Shown piece by piece: positions 34,389-43,217 of a DNA stretch of 64,000 bases. The notes under the pieces were generated by a model, which ran no database searches, was not told where the DNA came from, and saw only the letters and a program-made list of their open reading frames with translations. The translations under genes and the position numbers were made by a program. The stretch's first letter is position 1. Each line of letters starts with the position of its first letter. Origin of the DNA: Halodesulfovibrio sp. (GTDB lineage: Bacteria > Desulfobacterota > Desulfovibrionia > Desulfovibrionales > Desulfovibrionaceae); assembly GCF_025210605.1 (NCBI RefSeq), contig NZ_JAOARI010000017.1, positions 1-64,000 on the forward strand, written 5' to 3'.

Positions 34389-35414
34389 ATGCATTCTATT
34401 CTCATCGATATTGTAAACAAACTGGCAACACATAACTGCGTACTCGCCACCGTCATATCCAGCACAGGCTCAACTCCGCGGTCTTCTGGTGCACATATGC
34501 TTGTTTGCCCGCAAGGCGAATTTTTTGGAACCATCGGCGGTGGACTTATTGAAGCGGAAGTACAGGAGACAGCAGCTGCATTTCTTGAAGGCGATGCGGG
34601 AGCTGCATCACTCCACTCTTACGAGCTGGACAATACAAAAGCCGGAGCCATCGGCATGTCGTGCGGCGGTTCTCTTACTGTTCTGCTGGAGCGTCTTACT
34701 CCTGCGCAATACACTGACTTTCTAGAAATCGAACAGGCAGTGCGCAATGGTCAGGCTGTACGGCGCGAAGCATATTACATGCGAGCCGAAGACGACTGGA
34801 CATACACCTCTCTGAAAGCACTTCAAGAGCTTCCAGCCCATGCTGCTGCGTTACAAAAAATCCATGATGCCAGCCACGCTCAACAATCTGAGGAAAAACC
34901 AGTACTATTAGATGAAAATTCCATCCGCTATGTTGCTGAGACCTTTCACCCTTCAGCAACAGTTATCATCGCAGGTGCAGGACACGTTGCAAAGCCAACA
35001 GCTGAGATTGCCCACATTGCCGGATTTTCTGTCATCGTACTTGATGACCGCAACGACTTTGCAAACGCTACGCGTTTCCCCCATGCCCATGTCAAAGTTG
35101 TCGATTCACTAGACGACATTTTATCTGACATTACAGTCCACAGCGATTGCTATGTTGTTATTGTTACACGCGGGCATGCACACGACAAAAGTGTACTGAA
35201 ACAAGCACTTACAACACCAGCAAAATACATTGGTATGATCGGCAGCAAAAGCAAGCGCGACGGGCTTTATGAAAAACTTCGCGAAGAAGGTGTTACAAAT
35301 GAAGCTATCGCCCGATGCCATTGTCCAATAGGGCTGCCGCTTGGTGGACGAACACCTGAAGAAATAGCAGTCAGCATCATGGCGGAAATCATTCAGGTAA
35401 AATCTAGAGGGTAG
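34389..35414 (+). CDS. XdhC-family molybdenum hydroxylase maturation factor
   Basis: 341 residues. The N-terminal XdhC/CoxI domain has VLATVISSTGSTPRSSGAHM, GTIGGGLIEAEVQ and GAIGMSCGGSLTVLL, with the conserved Cys in MSCGG. The C-terminal Rossmann part has VIIAGAGHVAKPTAEIAHI near residue 195 and YIGMIGSKSKRD near 282. XdhC binds molybdenum cofactor, helps its terminal sulfuration and inserts it into xanthine-oxidase-family enzymes; here the client should be the MOP protein upstream. It lies 10 bp after the ligase gene and 4 bp before the next. Confidence 0.93.
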   Translation: MHSILIDIVNKLATHNCVLATVISSTGSTPRSSGAHMLVCPQGEFFGTIGGGLIEAEVQETAAAFLEGDAGAASLHSYELDNTKAGAIGMSCGGSLTVLLERLTPAQYTDFLEIEQAVRNGQAVRREAYYMRAEDDWTYTSLKALQELPAHAAALQKIHDASHAQQSEEKPVLLDENSIRYVAETFHPSATVIIAGAGHVAKPTAEIAHIAGFSVIVLDDRNDFANATRFPHAHVKVVDSLDDILSDITVHSDCYVVIVTRGHAHDKSVLKQALTTPAKYIGMIGSKSKRDGLYEKLREEGVTNEAIARCHCPIGLPLGGRTPEEIAVSIMAEIIQVKSRG

Positions 35415-35418
35415 CATC

Positions 35419-36579
35419 ATGCCAAAAGCATATGCAATCATTCTGGCAGCGGGTTACAGCCAGCGTATGGGGCAATGCAAAGCAGTACTCCCCCTTGGAG
35501 AAAAAAGTGCCCTGCAAACTCTTGCGGATACTTTTATCCAAGCAGGGGTCACACCTATTGTTGTCACTGGCTATGCCAAAGAACCAGTGAAGTCCGAATG
35601 CAACAGATTAGGACTACAGACAGTACATAACGCGCAATTTGACAGCGGCATGTATTCGTCTGTTCAAGCAGGGTGCACCGCATTACCAGACGATGCAGAA
35701 ATATTTTTTGTAACTCCGGTAGATATCCCTCTTATTCGCTCGCGTACTATTGCCGCATTGCTTCAGTATGCTCAAACGACAGAAGCACTGGTAATTCATC
35801 CTGTTCTTGATGCCGGAATCCATACACCGTTTCCTGATAGTATCCTCAAATCTAGAGACTATCGGGGACACCCGCCTTGCCTTGATATTTCCATAAAAAA
35901 TGACATTCTCGCATATAATGGCGATGGTGGGCTTGCACAACTGTTAAATCGATTCACCGAATCAACTCAATACCTTTCAGTTATTGATAGCAACATGATG
36001 CAAGATATGGATACCCCACAAGATTATGAAACAATCTGCCATCTACATGCAGTACAAAGCGTTCCTTCCTTAGAAGAATGCTATGCAATATGGAATGCGG
36101 TAAAACTGCCAGAAGCTATCCGCAGGCATTCCATTGCAGTCACTGATATTGCACGAATTATGTTGAAAGGTATTCCCGCTGCTACCCAGTTATTTTCCCA
36201 AACGGTTATTGCTGGTGCTATGCTGCACGACATAGCTAAGGGACAAGCAAAACATGCTTCTGCGGGTGCAAAACTCATTGCCGAACTGGGGTTCCCAGCC
36301 CTTGCGGAGTGCATTGCAAATCATTCGCATATGACTGCCCAGAAAGGTGCAATTACCGAAGCAGAGCTTGTATTTTTGGCAGATAAATTTGTCACTGGAA
36401 CAACCCGTTGCACTTTAGAACACAGATACCAACAAAAAATGGCAATGTTCGCAGATTCACCAGAAGCTGTTACTGCCATTCGACAAAAGCTCCTTGAGGC
36501 ACAGGCTATTTTAGCAAAAGTCGAAACCGTAACCTGTGCAGATTACAACACACTGCTTGCAGATGAAGGGGAACACTAG
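35419..36579 (+). CDS. MobA/MocA-like nucleotidyltransferase fused to an HD domain (DVU1551 type)
   Basis: 386 residues. Residues 1-200 have the NTP-transferase fold, IILAAGYSQRMGQCKAVLPL at the start and FVTPVDIPLIR near 97. This is the MocA type, which makes molybdopterin cytosine dinucleotide, the cofactor of MOP enzymes. Residues about 230-340 form an HD domain with RHSIAVTDIA, MLHDIAKGQ and ANHSH, a metal-dependent phosphohydrolase. A fusion of cofactor-nucleotide attachment and hydrolysis is unusual; the HD part might act on a nucleotide by-product or on the cofactor itself. It is immediately followed by a phosphatase gene. Confidence 0.87.
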   Translation: MPKAYAIILAAGYSQRMGQCKAVLPLGEKSALQTLADTFIQAGVTPIVVTGYAKEPVKSECNRLGLQTVHNAQFDSGMYSSVQAGCTALPDDAEIFFVTPVDIPLIRSRTIAALLQYAQTTEALVIHPVLDAGIHTPFPDSILKSRDYRGHPPCLDISIKNDILAYNGDGGLAQLLNRFTESTQYLSVIDSNMMQDMDTPQDYETICHLHAVQSVPSLEECYAIWNAVKLPEAIRRHSIAVTDIARIMLKGIPAATQLFSQTVIAGAMLHDIAKGQAKHASAGAKLIAELGFPALAECIANHSHMTAQKGAITEAELVFLADKFVTGTTRCTLEHRYQQKMAMFADSPEAVTAIRQKLLEAQAILAKVETVTCADYNTLLADEGEH

Positions 36580-36580
36580 C

Positions 36581-37162
36581 ATGCTCTATCTTGTCAGGCA
36601 CGGAGAAACAGTGCTCCCTAAAGGCATTTGCATAGGACAAACCGATACGCCGCTTGCCAAGCAAGGAATAAAAAACATCACGGAGAAGACTCTCCCCAAC
36701 CTCGCAGCATTGCAGCTGGAAAGCCCACGCCTCATATCCAGCCCGTTATCACGAACCATGCAGACGGCTCAGATTCTCAGCAACGGACTCAATATTCCTG
36801 TTGAACAGGAAGCAGCATTAAAAGAAATCAATATGGGGAAATGGGACGGGCTAGCTTTTTCATATATCAAAAAACACTACGCGGCAGAATATGAGCAGCG
36901 GGGAACTGATTTTGCCTATTTTCGCACACCGTGTGGCGAGTCATTTTTTGATCTACAGCAACGAGTGCTCGAATTCATTATTCCATTGTGCCACACAAAA
37001 GGTTCCGCCATTCTCGTAACACATGCGGGTGTAATCAGAACCTTGCTGTGCGCGGCAAAACAAACGCCACTCCAAGAATTATTTATCTACAAAGTCACAA
37101 CAGGTTCAATTACGACGATTCCCAAAGCCACCTTTGCAGAAAAAGGACTTTATCTGGCATAA
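36581..37162 (+). CDS. Histidine phosphatase family protein
   Basis: 193 residues from ATG at 36581, 1 bp after the stop of the preceding gene and with AAGGGG upstream. The phosphohistidine motif LVRHGET opens the protein, ISSPLSRTMQTA lies near residue 50 and the second catalytic His is in VTHAGVIRT near 145. It is of the CobC/GpmB-like size. As last gene of the aldehyde oxidoreductase cluster it may remove a phosphate from a nucleotide or cofactor intermediate, but the substrate cannot be read. Confidence 0.88.
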   Translation: MLYLVRHGETVLPKGICIGQTDTPLAKQGIKNITEKTLPNLAALQLESPRLISSPLSRTMQTAQILSNGLNIPVEQEAALKEINMGKWDGLAFSYIKKHYAAEYEQRGTDFAYFRTPCGESFFDLQQRVLEFIIPLCHTKGSAILVTHAGVIRTLLCAAKQTPLQELFIYKVTTGSITTIPKATFAEKGLYLA

Positions 37163-37170
37163 TATAAATG

Positions 37171-37210
37171 AAAAAGCTCCGTGTACCCAAAAATACACGG
37201 AGCTTTTTTT
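37171..37210. terminator. Bidirectional terminator between the mop cluster and the patatin gene
   Basis: AAAAAGCTCCGTGTA (37171-37185) pairs with TACACGGAGCTTTTT (37194-37208) across a short loop; A- and T-runs flank both sides, so it can end both convergent transcripts. Confidence 0.88.
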
Positions 37211-38072
37211 ACGCTGTAAGAAACTCTTTAAGCGCATCTGCACGACTCACAGCCAGTGTATAGCCGCTGTCATACAGTGCATAAAGTTTGCGTTGGTTTC
37301 GACAAACACGTCCAATTCCAAGCGTACTTTCAGGACGGATTACAAAAATCTCGCCTCGTTTTTCCATAGCTTCAAGAGTTGCCATCAAATCATTATATTC
37401 TTGATGGCGACGAGCAAGCGCGTCATGTAAACCGATGAAATCAGGATACCGCCATTTACTCAGTACAGCGGATTTGCTGGCGCTTTTGCGATATCCATAA
37501 GGTTGCGTCAGAACGACTACAGGTCTTTCACCGGCAGCAAGGCAGTCTCTCACAGGAACTGAGTTAGCAATACCGCCATCCATGTAGATTGTACCATTGA
37601 ATTCAACTGGCTCAGCAATAAGCGGCAAACTTGCAGAAGCACGCATTACGGTGAGCAGATCATCTCTGCTGTTCAGCGTATTTTTTTCAAACATAACACT
37701 TTTGCCAGTAATGCAGTCAGTAACTCCTATCCAAAATTTTACCGGATTATCCCGAAACGTTGCATAATCTATGGGGACAAGATCAAGCGGAATGTCACGG
37801 AAAATAAAGTCCATTCCGAACAAGTCACCACCTTTTAGCAAACGAATAAAACTCAGATATCGACTGTCGTTGACAAATCGAGTGCTTGTAATTCTGTTTC
37901 GCTCCGGTTGCTTCGATACATAGTTAGCCCCGTTACAGGCTCCCATAGAAACACCGTATACAGATGCAAAAGGTATATTCAGATCACTAAAATGCCGTAG
38001 CACACCAGACGAAAAAATACCGCGCAGCCCGCCTCCTTCGAGAACCAGCCCTGCGGTTTCTGTAAATTGCAC
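37209..38072 (-). CDS. Patatin-like phospholipase family protein
   Basis: 287 residues. The catalytic dyad of patatins is visible: oxyanion loop GGGLRGIFSSGVL near residue 12, nucleophile Ser in GVSMGACNG near 41, and Asp in DGGIANSVPV near 168. No signal peptide. It hydrolyses acyl lipids, probably membrane phospholipids, in the cytoplasm or at the inner membrane (RssA/YjjU-like). It is a single gene ending at the bidirectional terminator. Confidence 0.9.
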   Translation of the reverse strand: MQFTETAGLVLEGGGLRGIFSSGVLRHFSDLNIPFASVYGVSMGACNGANYVSKQPERNRITSTRFVNDSRYLSFIRLLKGGDLFGMDFIFRDIPLDLVPIDYATFRDNPVKFWIGVTDCITGKSVMFEKNTLNSRDDLLTVMRASASLPLIAEPVEFNGTIYMDGGIANSVPVRDCLAAGERPVVVLTQPYGYRKSASKSAVLSKWRYPDFIGLHDALARRHQEYNDLMATLEAMEKRGEIFVIRPESTLGIGRVCRNQRKLYALYDSGYTLAVSRADALKEFLTA

Positions 38073-38206
38073 GCGAATATCCTCCTGAGAGATTACGCTG
38101 AAACTCTATTCTATAGACTGTCCGGCAATACACACCGGACAGTCTCACAAAAGCATACGCGGCAACACATCCTACTGCATCAATATAATGTGCTAAAATA
38201 ACATTG

Positions 38207-39691
38207 CTATCTTTGCTCACCCCAAAAAAGCGCGATGACATGCTCGTTTGGAGCTCGACCAACATATGAACCAGCTACAAAAGCCAGCAAGGAAACCAGA
38301 GTGGTCGGCACAATTGCGTGGATACCACCCATAGCCGGTTTCATAATACTGATTGTGATGAATGTAGCTACGCCGAAAAGAATTGAAGCGACAGCGCCAG
38401 TTGCATTGGCTCGTTTCCAGTACAGCCCCATAATAATCGGCCACAGGAAGACGGCTTCCAACCCACCAAACGCAAACAGGTTAATCCACACCAGCAAATC
38501 AGGTGGCTGAATAGCTGCAAGAAAAACCATAAAGCCAATTACAGCTGTAGACATAAGGCTCATACGCTGAATGCTGATTGACGGCATCTGCGATGCATCG
38601 CCCTTCAGCTTATAATGCACATACAAATCTTTAATGATCGCTGCTGAAACAAGCAGCAGCATGGAGTCCACTGTAGACATGATGGCAGCAAGAGGACCTG
38701 CAATAAAAACACCTGCCCAGAATGGAGACAGTAATTCCATAATCAACGACGGCATTGCAAGGTCACCAGCAGGAAGTTCGGGAAGAATAGCCCGTCCAAG
38801 TGCGCCGGAAAGGTGTGCACATAAGATAATAAAACCGATGATAAGCGTACCCACAACCATAGCGTCATGCATTGCGCGGGAGTTTCTGTATCCCATGCAA
38901 CGTTGCGTAGTCTGTGGCAATCCTAAAATCCCTAAGCCTACCAGAATCCACAAAGATAGAGTAAACGGCTGCGGTACAGCATTCTTAGGGCCTGTAGGGG
39001 TGATAAGACCGGGATCTATCGTTTTCAGTGTGGTTACACATTGTTGCATTCCGCCGCCAGCATTAATGATTGCAAGCAGGATAACAACAACTGCTATCAC
39101 CATAATGATACCCTGAATAGCATCAGTGATAACAACAGCACGAAATCCACCGACAGCGGTGTACATAACAACGGTAATACCAAACAGCACCAGCCCCACA
39201 ATATACGGATAGCCGGTTACTGCCTGAAAAAGCCGTGCGCCACCAATAAACTGGGCAAGCATGGCTGCCATGAAAAATATCAGCAGCGATACGGAACACA
39301 GAATAACAACAGCATCGCTTTTGTATCGTGCTCGCAGAAAGTCTGTAATCGTCAGCGAGTTTGTCTTACGTGCAATAATCGCAAATCGTTTACCGAGCAC
39401 ACCTAGAGTCAGAAATGTAGTCGGTACTTGAATCATTGCGAGAAATACCCAGCTCAACCCGTAACGGTACGCAACACCGGGACCGCCAACAAAGCTGCTC
39501 GCGCTGGTGTAACTTGCGATAATAGTCATAGCGAGGACAAAGCCCCCCATTGAGCGACCACCAATGAAATAATCTTCCATAAACCCCTGAGAGGATTTAG
39601 AAGCAGCCTTATTGCGTGCCCATATCGCCACTACAAACGAAAGCGCCAAGTAAAGCACTACAGGGATTATAGTAACGAGTGCATTACTCAT
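38207..39691 (-). CDS. panF: Sodium/pantothenate symporter
   Basis: 494 residues with about 13 membrane segments of the sodium:solute symporter family. GFMEDYFIGGRSMGGFVLAM near residue 36 and SYTSASSFVGGPG near 61 are hallmarks of PanF. It imports pantothenate with sodium. Its start overlaps the end of the preceding yhdT-like gene by 4 bp (ATGA), the usual PanF-YhdT pairing, which strengthens the call. Confidence 0.9.
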   Translation of the reverse strand: MSNALVTIIPVVLYLALSFVVAIWARNKAASKSSQGFMEDYFIGGRSMGGFVLAMTIIASYTSASSFVGGPGVAYRYGLSWVFLAMIQVPTTFLTLGVLGKRFAIIARKTNSLTITDFLRARYKSDAVVILCSVSLLIFFMAAMLAQFIGGARLFQAVTGYPYIVGLVLFGITVVMYTAVGGFRAVVITDAIQGIIMVIAVVVILLAIINAGGGMQQCVTTLKTIDPGLITPTGPKNAVPQPFTLSLWILVGLGILGLPQTTQRCMGYRNSRAMHDAMVVGTLIIGFIILCAHLSGALGRAILPELPAGDLAMPSLIMELLSPFWAGVFIAGPLAAIMSTVDSMLLLVSAAIIKDLYVHYKLKGDASQMPSISIQRMSLMSTAVIGFMVFLAAIQPPDLLVWINLFAFGGLEAVFLWPIIMGLYWKRANATGAVASILFGVATFITISIMKPAMGGIHAIVPTTLVSLLAFVAGSYVGRAPNEHVIALFWGEQR

Positions 39692-40011
39692 ATAATATTT
39701 CCTTTCTGAACTTTTACAGCAGGCTGCTCATCTTGTTCTGTATCAGATTCTTCATCATCCAGCGGCATCTCTTTAAAGAAGAATCGAACAACTCCCCATA
39801 AGAACACTGTAATAACTGGGTAGCCAACAACACAGCTGTAAAAAAACCACTCCGGCATTCCAAAGACATACGAATACTGCTCAGGGTCGCCCTCACCCAT
39901 TCCGTATCCGAAAACGAACCACCATATAAAATAGAGAGCATAGGCACCCAAAGAGAACAACGCTTCTTTGTTTGCCTGAGCAAAGCGCCAATCCTGTGTC
40001 TGCTTCTTCAT
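39688..40011 (-). CDS. yhdT: YhdT family small membrane protein
   Basis: 107 residues from ATG at 40011; an upstream start would add 15 non-family residues. Two membrane segments (ALFSLGAYALYFIWWFVFGY and a second around CVVGYPVITVFLWGVV) precede an acidic tail. It belongs to DUF997/YhdT, found upstream of panF in many proteobacteria. Its role is unknown; it probably assists PanF. Confidence 0.85.
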   Translation of the reverse strand: MKKQTQDWRFAQANKEALFSLGAYALYFIWWFVFGYGMGEGDPEQYSYVFGMPEWFFYSCVVGYPVITVFLWGVVRFFFKEMPLDDEESDTEQDEQPAVKVQKGNII

Positions 40012-40651
40012 ACAATACACCCGTAAAAAGTTTTTAATCCCTACTGCCGGAACCAATATCCGGAGAAGAATTACCGCACCATAAAACAGAACATATCCTC
40101 AACTGCATATGGATATAAAAAGAACGCTGTATAACGCTCAATTCTACCCTGCAATTCATCTTTATCCACCCGCGAAAACCACATGGTAACGGTATCCCGT
40201 AACATACAGATCTGTCAGCTGGTTGCTGCCTTCTGCCCTAAAGCACACCAGAAAACAAGCTATGGACACCGTTTCTTAAAAATTGCCGCATATCATTAAT
40301 ATGTTCCTGCCAAAACACATAGTTCTCCCTCTACCGACACTCGTCACTCTATCCACATCATACCACGTATCGGCTATGTCTCACACTCTGTGCGTAATCC
40401 AACGCGCCCCCTGTTTACGCATGTGCGGACTCTCGTACATAGCAATCGACTGCATTACTGCAAAAAAGCACAACACACTTAAAAAACTCACTATTTTTTT
40501 TTGGAACATTTCTTGTTTAGAGAAGCATACCATACCATTTTTTCGAATAATGACTATTCAGGAACACGAGCATGAAAAGCTTTTGCGGAAACCTGCAAAA
40601 GCTTTTTTATTGTCTTATCACAATATGACAACGCAACCTGCTATGGCATTA
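40012..40651. other. 640-bp region between yhdT and the LysR gene
   Basis: Upstream of yhdT-panF (minus) and downstream of the LysR gene (minus). Apart from the terminator at 40575-40608 I see nothing convincing; a 151-codon plus-strand frame at 40283-40738 has no ribosome-binding site and reads across that terminator into the LysR gene. Confidence 0.5.
40575..40608. terminator. Terminator downstream of the LysR gene, usable in both directions
   Basis: AAAAGCTTTTGC (40575-40586) pairs with GCAAAAGCTTTT (40595-40606), with A/T tracts on both sides, 45 bp beyond the LysR stop codon. Confidence 0.75.
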
Positions 40652-41527
40652 TCATTCCCAATTAGCTGCCTCTTCTCGGACAAGTTGCATGAACGCCTCC
40701 ATAGCAGGAGAAACCCATTTATCTTTATGTCTGGCTAATGCAACACTTACAGGAGAAGGATTTTGCCAAGGAACATGCTTTACCTGCCCTGTTTCAACTT
40801 CACGGCGCACTACTACTGTCGGTAAAAAAGACACCCCTATGTCGCAAAGAATGTATTGCTTAATAACTTCCACGCTCGCTGTTTCAATCACGTTACTTGC
40901 AGCAACACCTTTCTGTTCTAAAAGCTGTTGAAATATTTTGCGATAGCTGCATCCCTGCTCCGTATATAATATAATATGTCTGTTGGCAGAGGTTAGCTCA
41001 TTTTTTGGATACTCTTTCGGGAGAACCACACTCATCGGCTCCTCAAAGAGCTTGACCATTTCCAAATCAGACTCATGCTTCAGTTGCTCCAGCAGTACGC
41101 ACAAATCAAGATCGCCTGTCCGTAACGACGTGCGCATGCTGCTGCAAGTGCCGCTCTCCATCACAAGTTCCACTTGCGGAAACAATGTCTTAAATTTTTG
41201 TAACACAGGTGCAAGCCGGTACAGCATTGTTGACTCCGGTGCACCGACGCGCAACCGTCCTGCTGGCGCGCCTGTCAGCTCTTTTAAAGCACAAACATCG
41301 TCATATGCCGCCAAAAGAGTGCATACACGTTGATAAACGACCTGCCCGAAATCGTTTAACGCAACCTTCTTACCAATGCGGTCAAACACAGGCTGCTCAT
41401 AGAATTCTTCAATCATTTGAATATGGGATGTTATAGAAGATTGTGCATAGTTTAGTGCACGAGCTGCTTTGATAAAGCTTCCATGCTCTACGATTGCTTT
41501 AAAAGTAATAAGTTGACGGAGTTCCAT
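40652..41527 (-). CDS. LysR family transcriptional regulator
   Basis: 291 residues from ATG at 41527, with GAAGAGG upstream; a TTG five codons earlier is unlikely. The winged-helix domain MELRQLITFKAIVEHGSFIKAARALNYAQSSIT-like region (residues 1-60) and a substrate-binding domain from about 90 are typical. It is divergent from the APC permease gene at 41638 with about 110 bp between, so it very likely controls that gene in response to an amino acid or related ligand. Confidence 0.92.
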   Translation of the reverse strand: MELRQLITFKAIVEHGSFIKAARALNYAQSSITSHIQMIEEFYEQPVFDRIGKKVALNDFGQVVYQRVCTLLAAYDDVCALKELTGAPAGRLRVGAPESTMLYRLAPVLQKFKTLFPQVELVMESGTCSSMRTSLRTGDLDLCVLLEQLKHESDLEMVKLFEEPMSVVLPKEYPKNELTSANRHIILYTEQGCSYRKIFQQLLEQKGVAASNVIETASVEVIKQYILCDIGVSFLPTVVVRREVETGQVKHVPWQNPSPVSVALARHKDKWVSPAMEAFMQLVREEAANWE

Positions 41528-41637
41528 TACTGACCTCTTCAATCGATTTTATCGAACGATTTATTCTGAATATTCCGTTTTTCTGATAACAGCAGTTGAG
41601 GTACTAAGGTGGCGATACAACGTCAAGGAGAGGATCA

Positions 41638-42873
41638 ATGGATACGAAAATGGGAGCACTTCAGCTTGGGGGATTAATTGCAGGTGCGGTGCTGGGTTCT
41701 GGAGTAATCCTGCTTCCACCAATGGCTCATGAACAACTCGGAGAGTGGGCAGTAGCAGCATGGATAATCATAATGGCTTTTGGTGCAGTATTTGCCACTA
41801 TTTTTGCCAAGCTGGCGCACCAATACCCCGGTGGTGAAGGAGTTCCTATTGCTATACGAAAAGCTTTCGGAGCTAAAGCCGGTCGGCTTGCTTCGACATA
41901 CTTACTCTGTGCGGTATGTGTCGGTCCCATAGCAGTTCTCATGACAGCGGCTGCGACAATTTCTCAGGCGTTCAATATGCCAGCTAGTACCAATGAATTT
42001 ATTTCCGGCGTACTATTACTTGGTTGCGCAGCGCTGCTTACTCGCCGCATTTCATTTGTCGGAAGTGTAGCTTTGATTGCAAGTTCCATTATCGGCCTCA
42101 TTCTTACAGCCAGTAGCATCGCCACGATTCTTCACCATCCGGTGCTTCCTATGCCCGAAAGTTCAGTTAACATCCAAAGCATGGGAGAGACGTTACTCTT
42201 GCTGTTTTGGGCAATTATTGGCTGGGAAGTTGTCGGAAATTATACCATGGACGTGCGGAATCCAGATAAAACAATCCCCAGAGCGACACTTATCGCTGTT
42301 GGCATCATCTCTAGTGTATACGGGCTGGTAGCATGGGCAATGACCGCCTTGTCACCCACAGGAGGAACCGTTGCCGTTACCGATGTAGTTAACTCTTTAC
42401 TCGGAAACGCTGCAAACTTCGTGGTTATGATTACAACTACCGTGTTATGTGTTTGCACGTATCTTATGATAATTGGTGCAGTAATCCGGCTCATTGCATC
42501 ACTTGCCGAGCAAAATAGTGCTGGCACGTTTCTAGCTCGCAGAAATACCCATGGTGCGCCTGTGACAGCGTTATTAACGCTCGTTGTCATTCAGAGTGTC
42601 AGCTTGTTGTTACTGCAACAGCGAGTACTCTCTCTTGAAGATTGTGTAGCAATTGCAAACGCATTCTTTTTAGCAAACGCACTTCTAGGAATAGGTGCTG
42701 CCATACGGCTGCTTCCCTCCCGTATATTACAGCTGACAGGAGCAATGCTTGCTGTTGCCTTTATGACGCTGCTTTCTTTTTCTTCAATATGGGTACTAAT
42801 TTTACTTTCATGCATTACATTTTTAGTGATCGGAAATCCTCGCTCACTCTGGAGTACCGTACTGAACAAATAA
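41638..42873 (+). CDS. APC superfamily amino acid permease (YjeH-like)
   Basis: 411 residues, about 12 membrane segments. The first helix has LGGLIAGAVLGSGVILLPP, the APC glycine-rich unwound region, and FWAIIGWEVVGNYTMDVRNPDK near 190 is the conserved loop after helix 6. Size and pattern are closest to YjeH, an exporter of methionine and branched-chain amino acids, but uptake cannot be excluded. AAGGAGAGG precedes the start. It is divergent from its probable LysR regulator. Confidence 0.85.
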   Translation: MDTKMGALQLGGLIAGAVLGSGVILLPPMAHEQLGEWAVAAWIIIMAFGAVFATIFAKLAHQYPGGEGVPIAIRKAFGAKAGRLASTYLLCAVCVGPIAVLMTAAATISQAFNMPASTNEFISGVLLLGCAALLTRRISFVGSVALIASSIIGLILTASSIATILHHPVLPMPESSVNIQSMGETLLLLFWAIIGWEVVGNYTMDVRNPDKTIPRATLIAVGIISSVYGLVAWAMTALSPTGGTVAVTDVVNSLLGNAANFVVMITTTVLCVCTYLMIIGAVIRLIASLAEQNSAGTFLARRNTHGAPVTALLTLVVIQSVSLLLLQQRVLSLEDCVAIANAFFLANALLGIGAAIRLLPSRILQLTGAMLAVAFMTLLSFSSIWVLILLSCITFLVIGNPRSLWSTVLNK

Positions 42874-42906
42874 TTAGCAGTGATTGCGCCATAACTAGCT
42901 TTATGC

Positions 42907-42951
42907 AAAAAAATCCCCTTACCCATAGCAGTAGCTACAGATAAGGGGATT
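42907..42951 (-). terminator. Terminator-like hairpin facing the minus strand
   Basis: AATCCCCTTA (42912-42921) pairs with TAAGGGGATT (42942-42951), with an inner TAGC/GCTA helix; a T-run follows only on the minus strand. It may be a back-up terminator for tRNA-Glu transcription, whose own terminator is 80 bp upstream. Confidence 0.6.
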
Positions 42952-43027
42952 GCTAATCCTGCCACAACGAATCTCTGAGAGTTGAAGCGCATCTCCCAAC
43001 AACCCGTTACTCACATTCATTGTCCAC

Positions 43028-43060
43028 AAAAAAAGCTCTTACACTTTCGTGTAAGAGCTT
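43028..43060 (-). terminator. Terminator of the second tRNA-Glu
   Basis: The same 12-bp stem as at 3-30 (43033-43044 with 43049-43060, loop TTTC), with a seven-T run on the minus strand. Confidence 0.9.
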
Positions 43061-43069
43061 AACTTGCGT

Positions 43070-43147
43070 TGGCGTCCCCAAGGGGATTTGAACCCCTGTC
43101 GCCTGCGTGAAAGGCAGGTGTCCTGGGCCAGGCTAGACGATGGGGAC
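43070..43147 (-). tRNA. tRNA-Glu (anticodon TTC), second copy
   Basis: Identical across the full tRNA to the copy at 40-117, with encoded CCA. The match covers 1-119 against 43031-43149 with one difference (position 38, T versus G at 43068), so the terminator was duplicated with the gene. Confidence 0.97.
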
Positions 43148-43188
43148 GCTTGACTTGTGCTTCGTGAGTTCCCTCACGTGCGAAGAGG

Positions 43189-43217
43189 TATTTATGGAAA
43201 AGACGCTCTACTGTCAA
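43189..43217 (-). promoter_or_regulatory. Promoter of the second tRNA-Glu
   Basis: On the minus strand, -35 TTGACA (43217-43212) and -10 TAAATA (43194-43189) are 17 bp apart. The surrounding sequence resembles the tRNA-Gln/Glu promoter at 258-286. Confidence 0.7.

Noticed and set aside
40283..40738. 151-codon frame between yhdT and the LysR gene
   Set aside because: It has no Shine-Dalgarno, reads through a clear terminator and ends inside the LysR gene.
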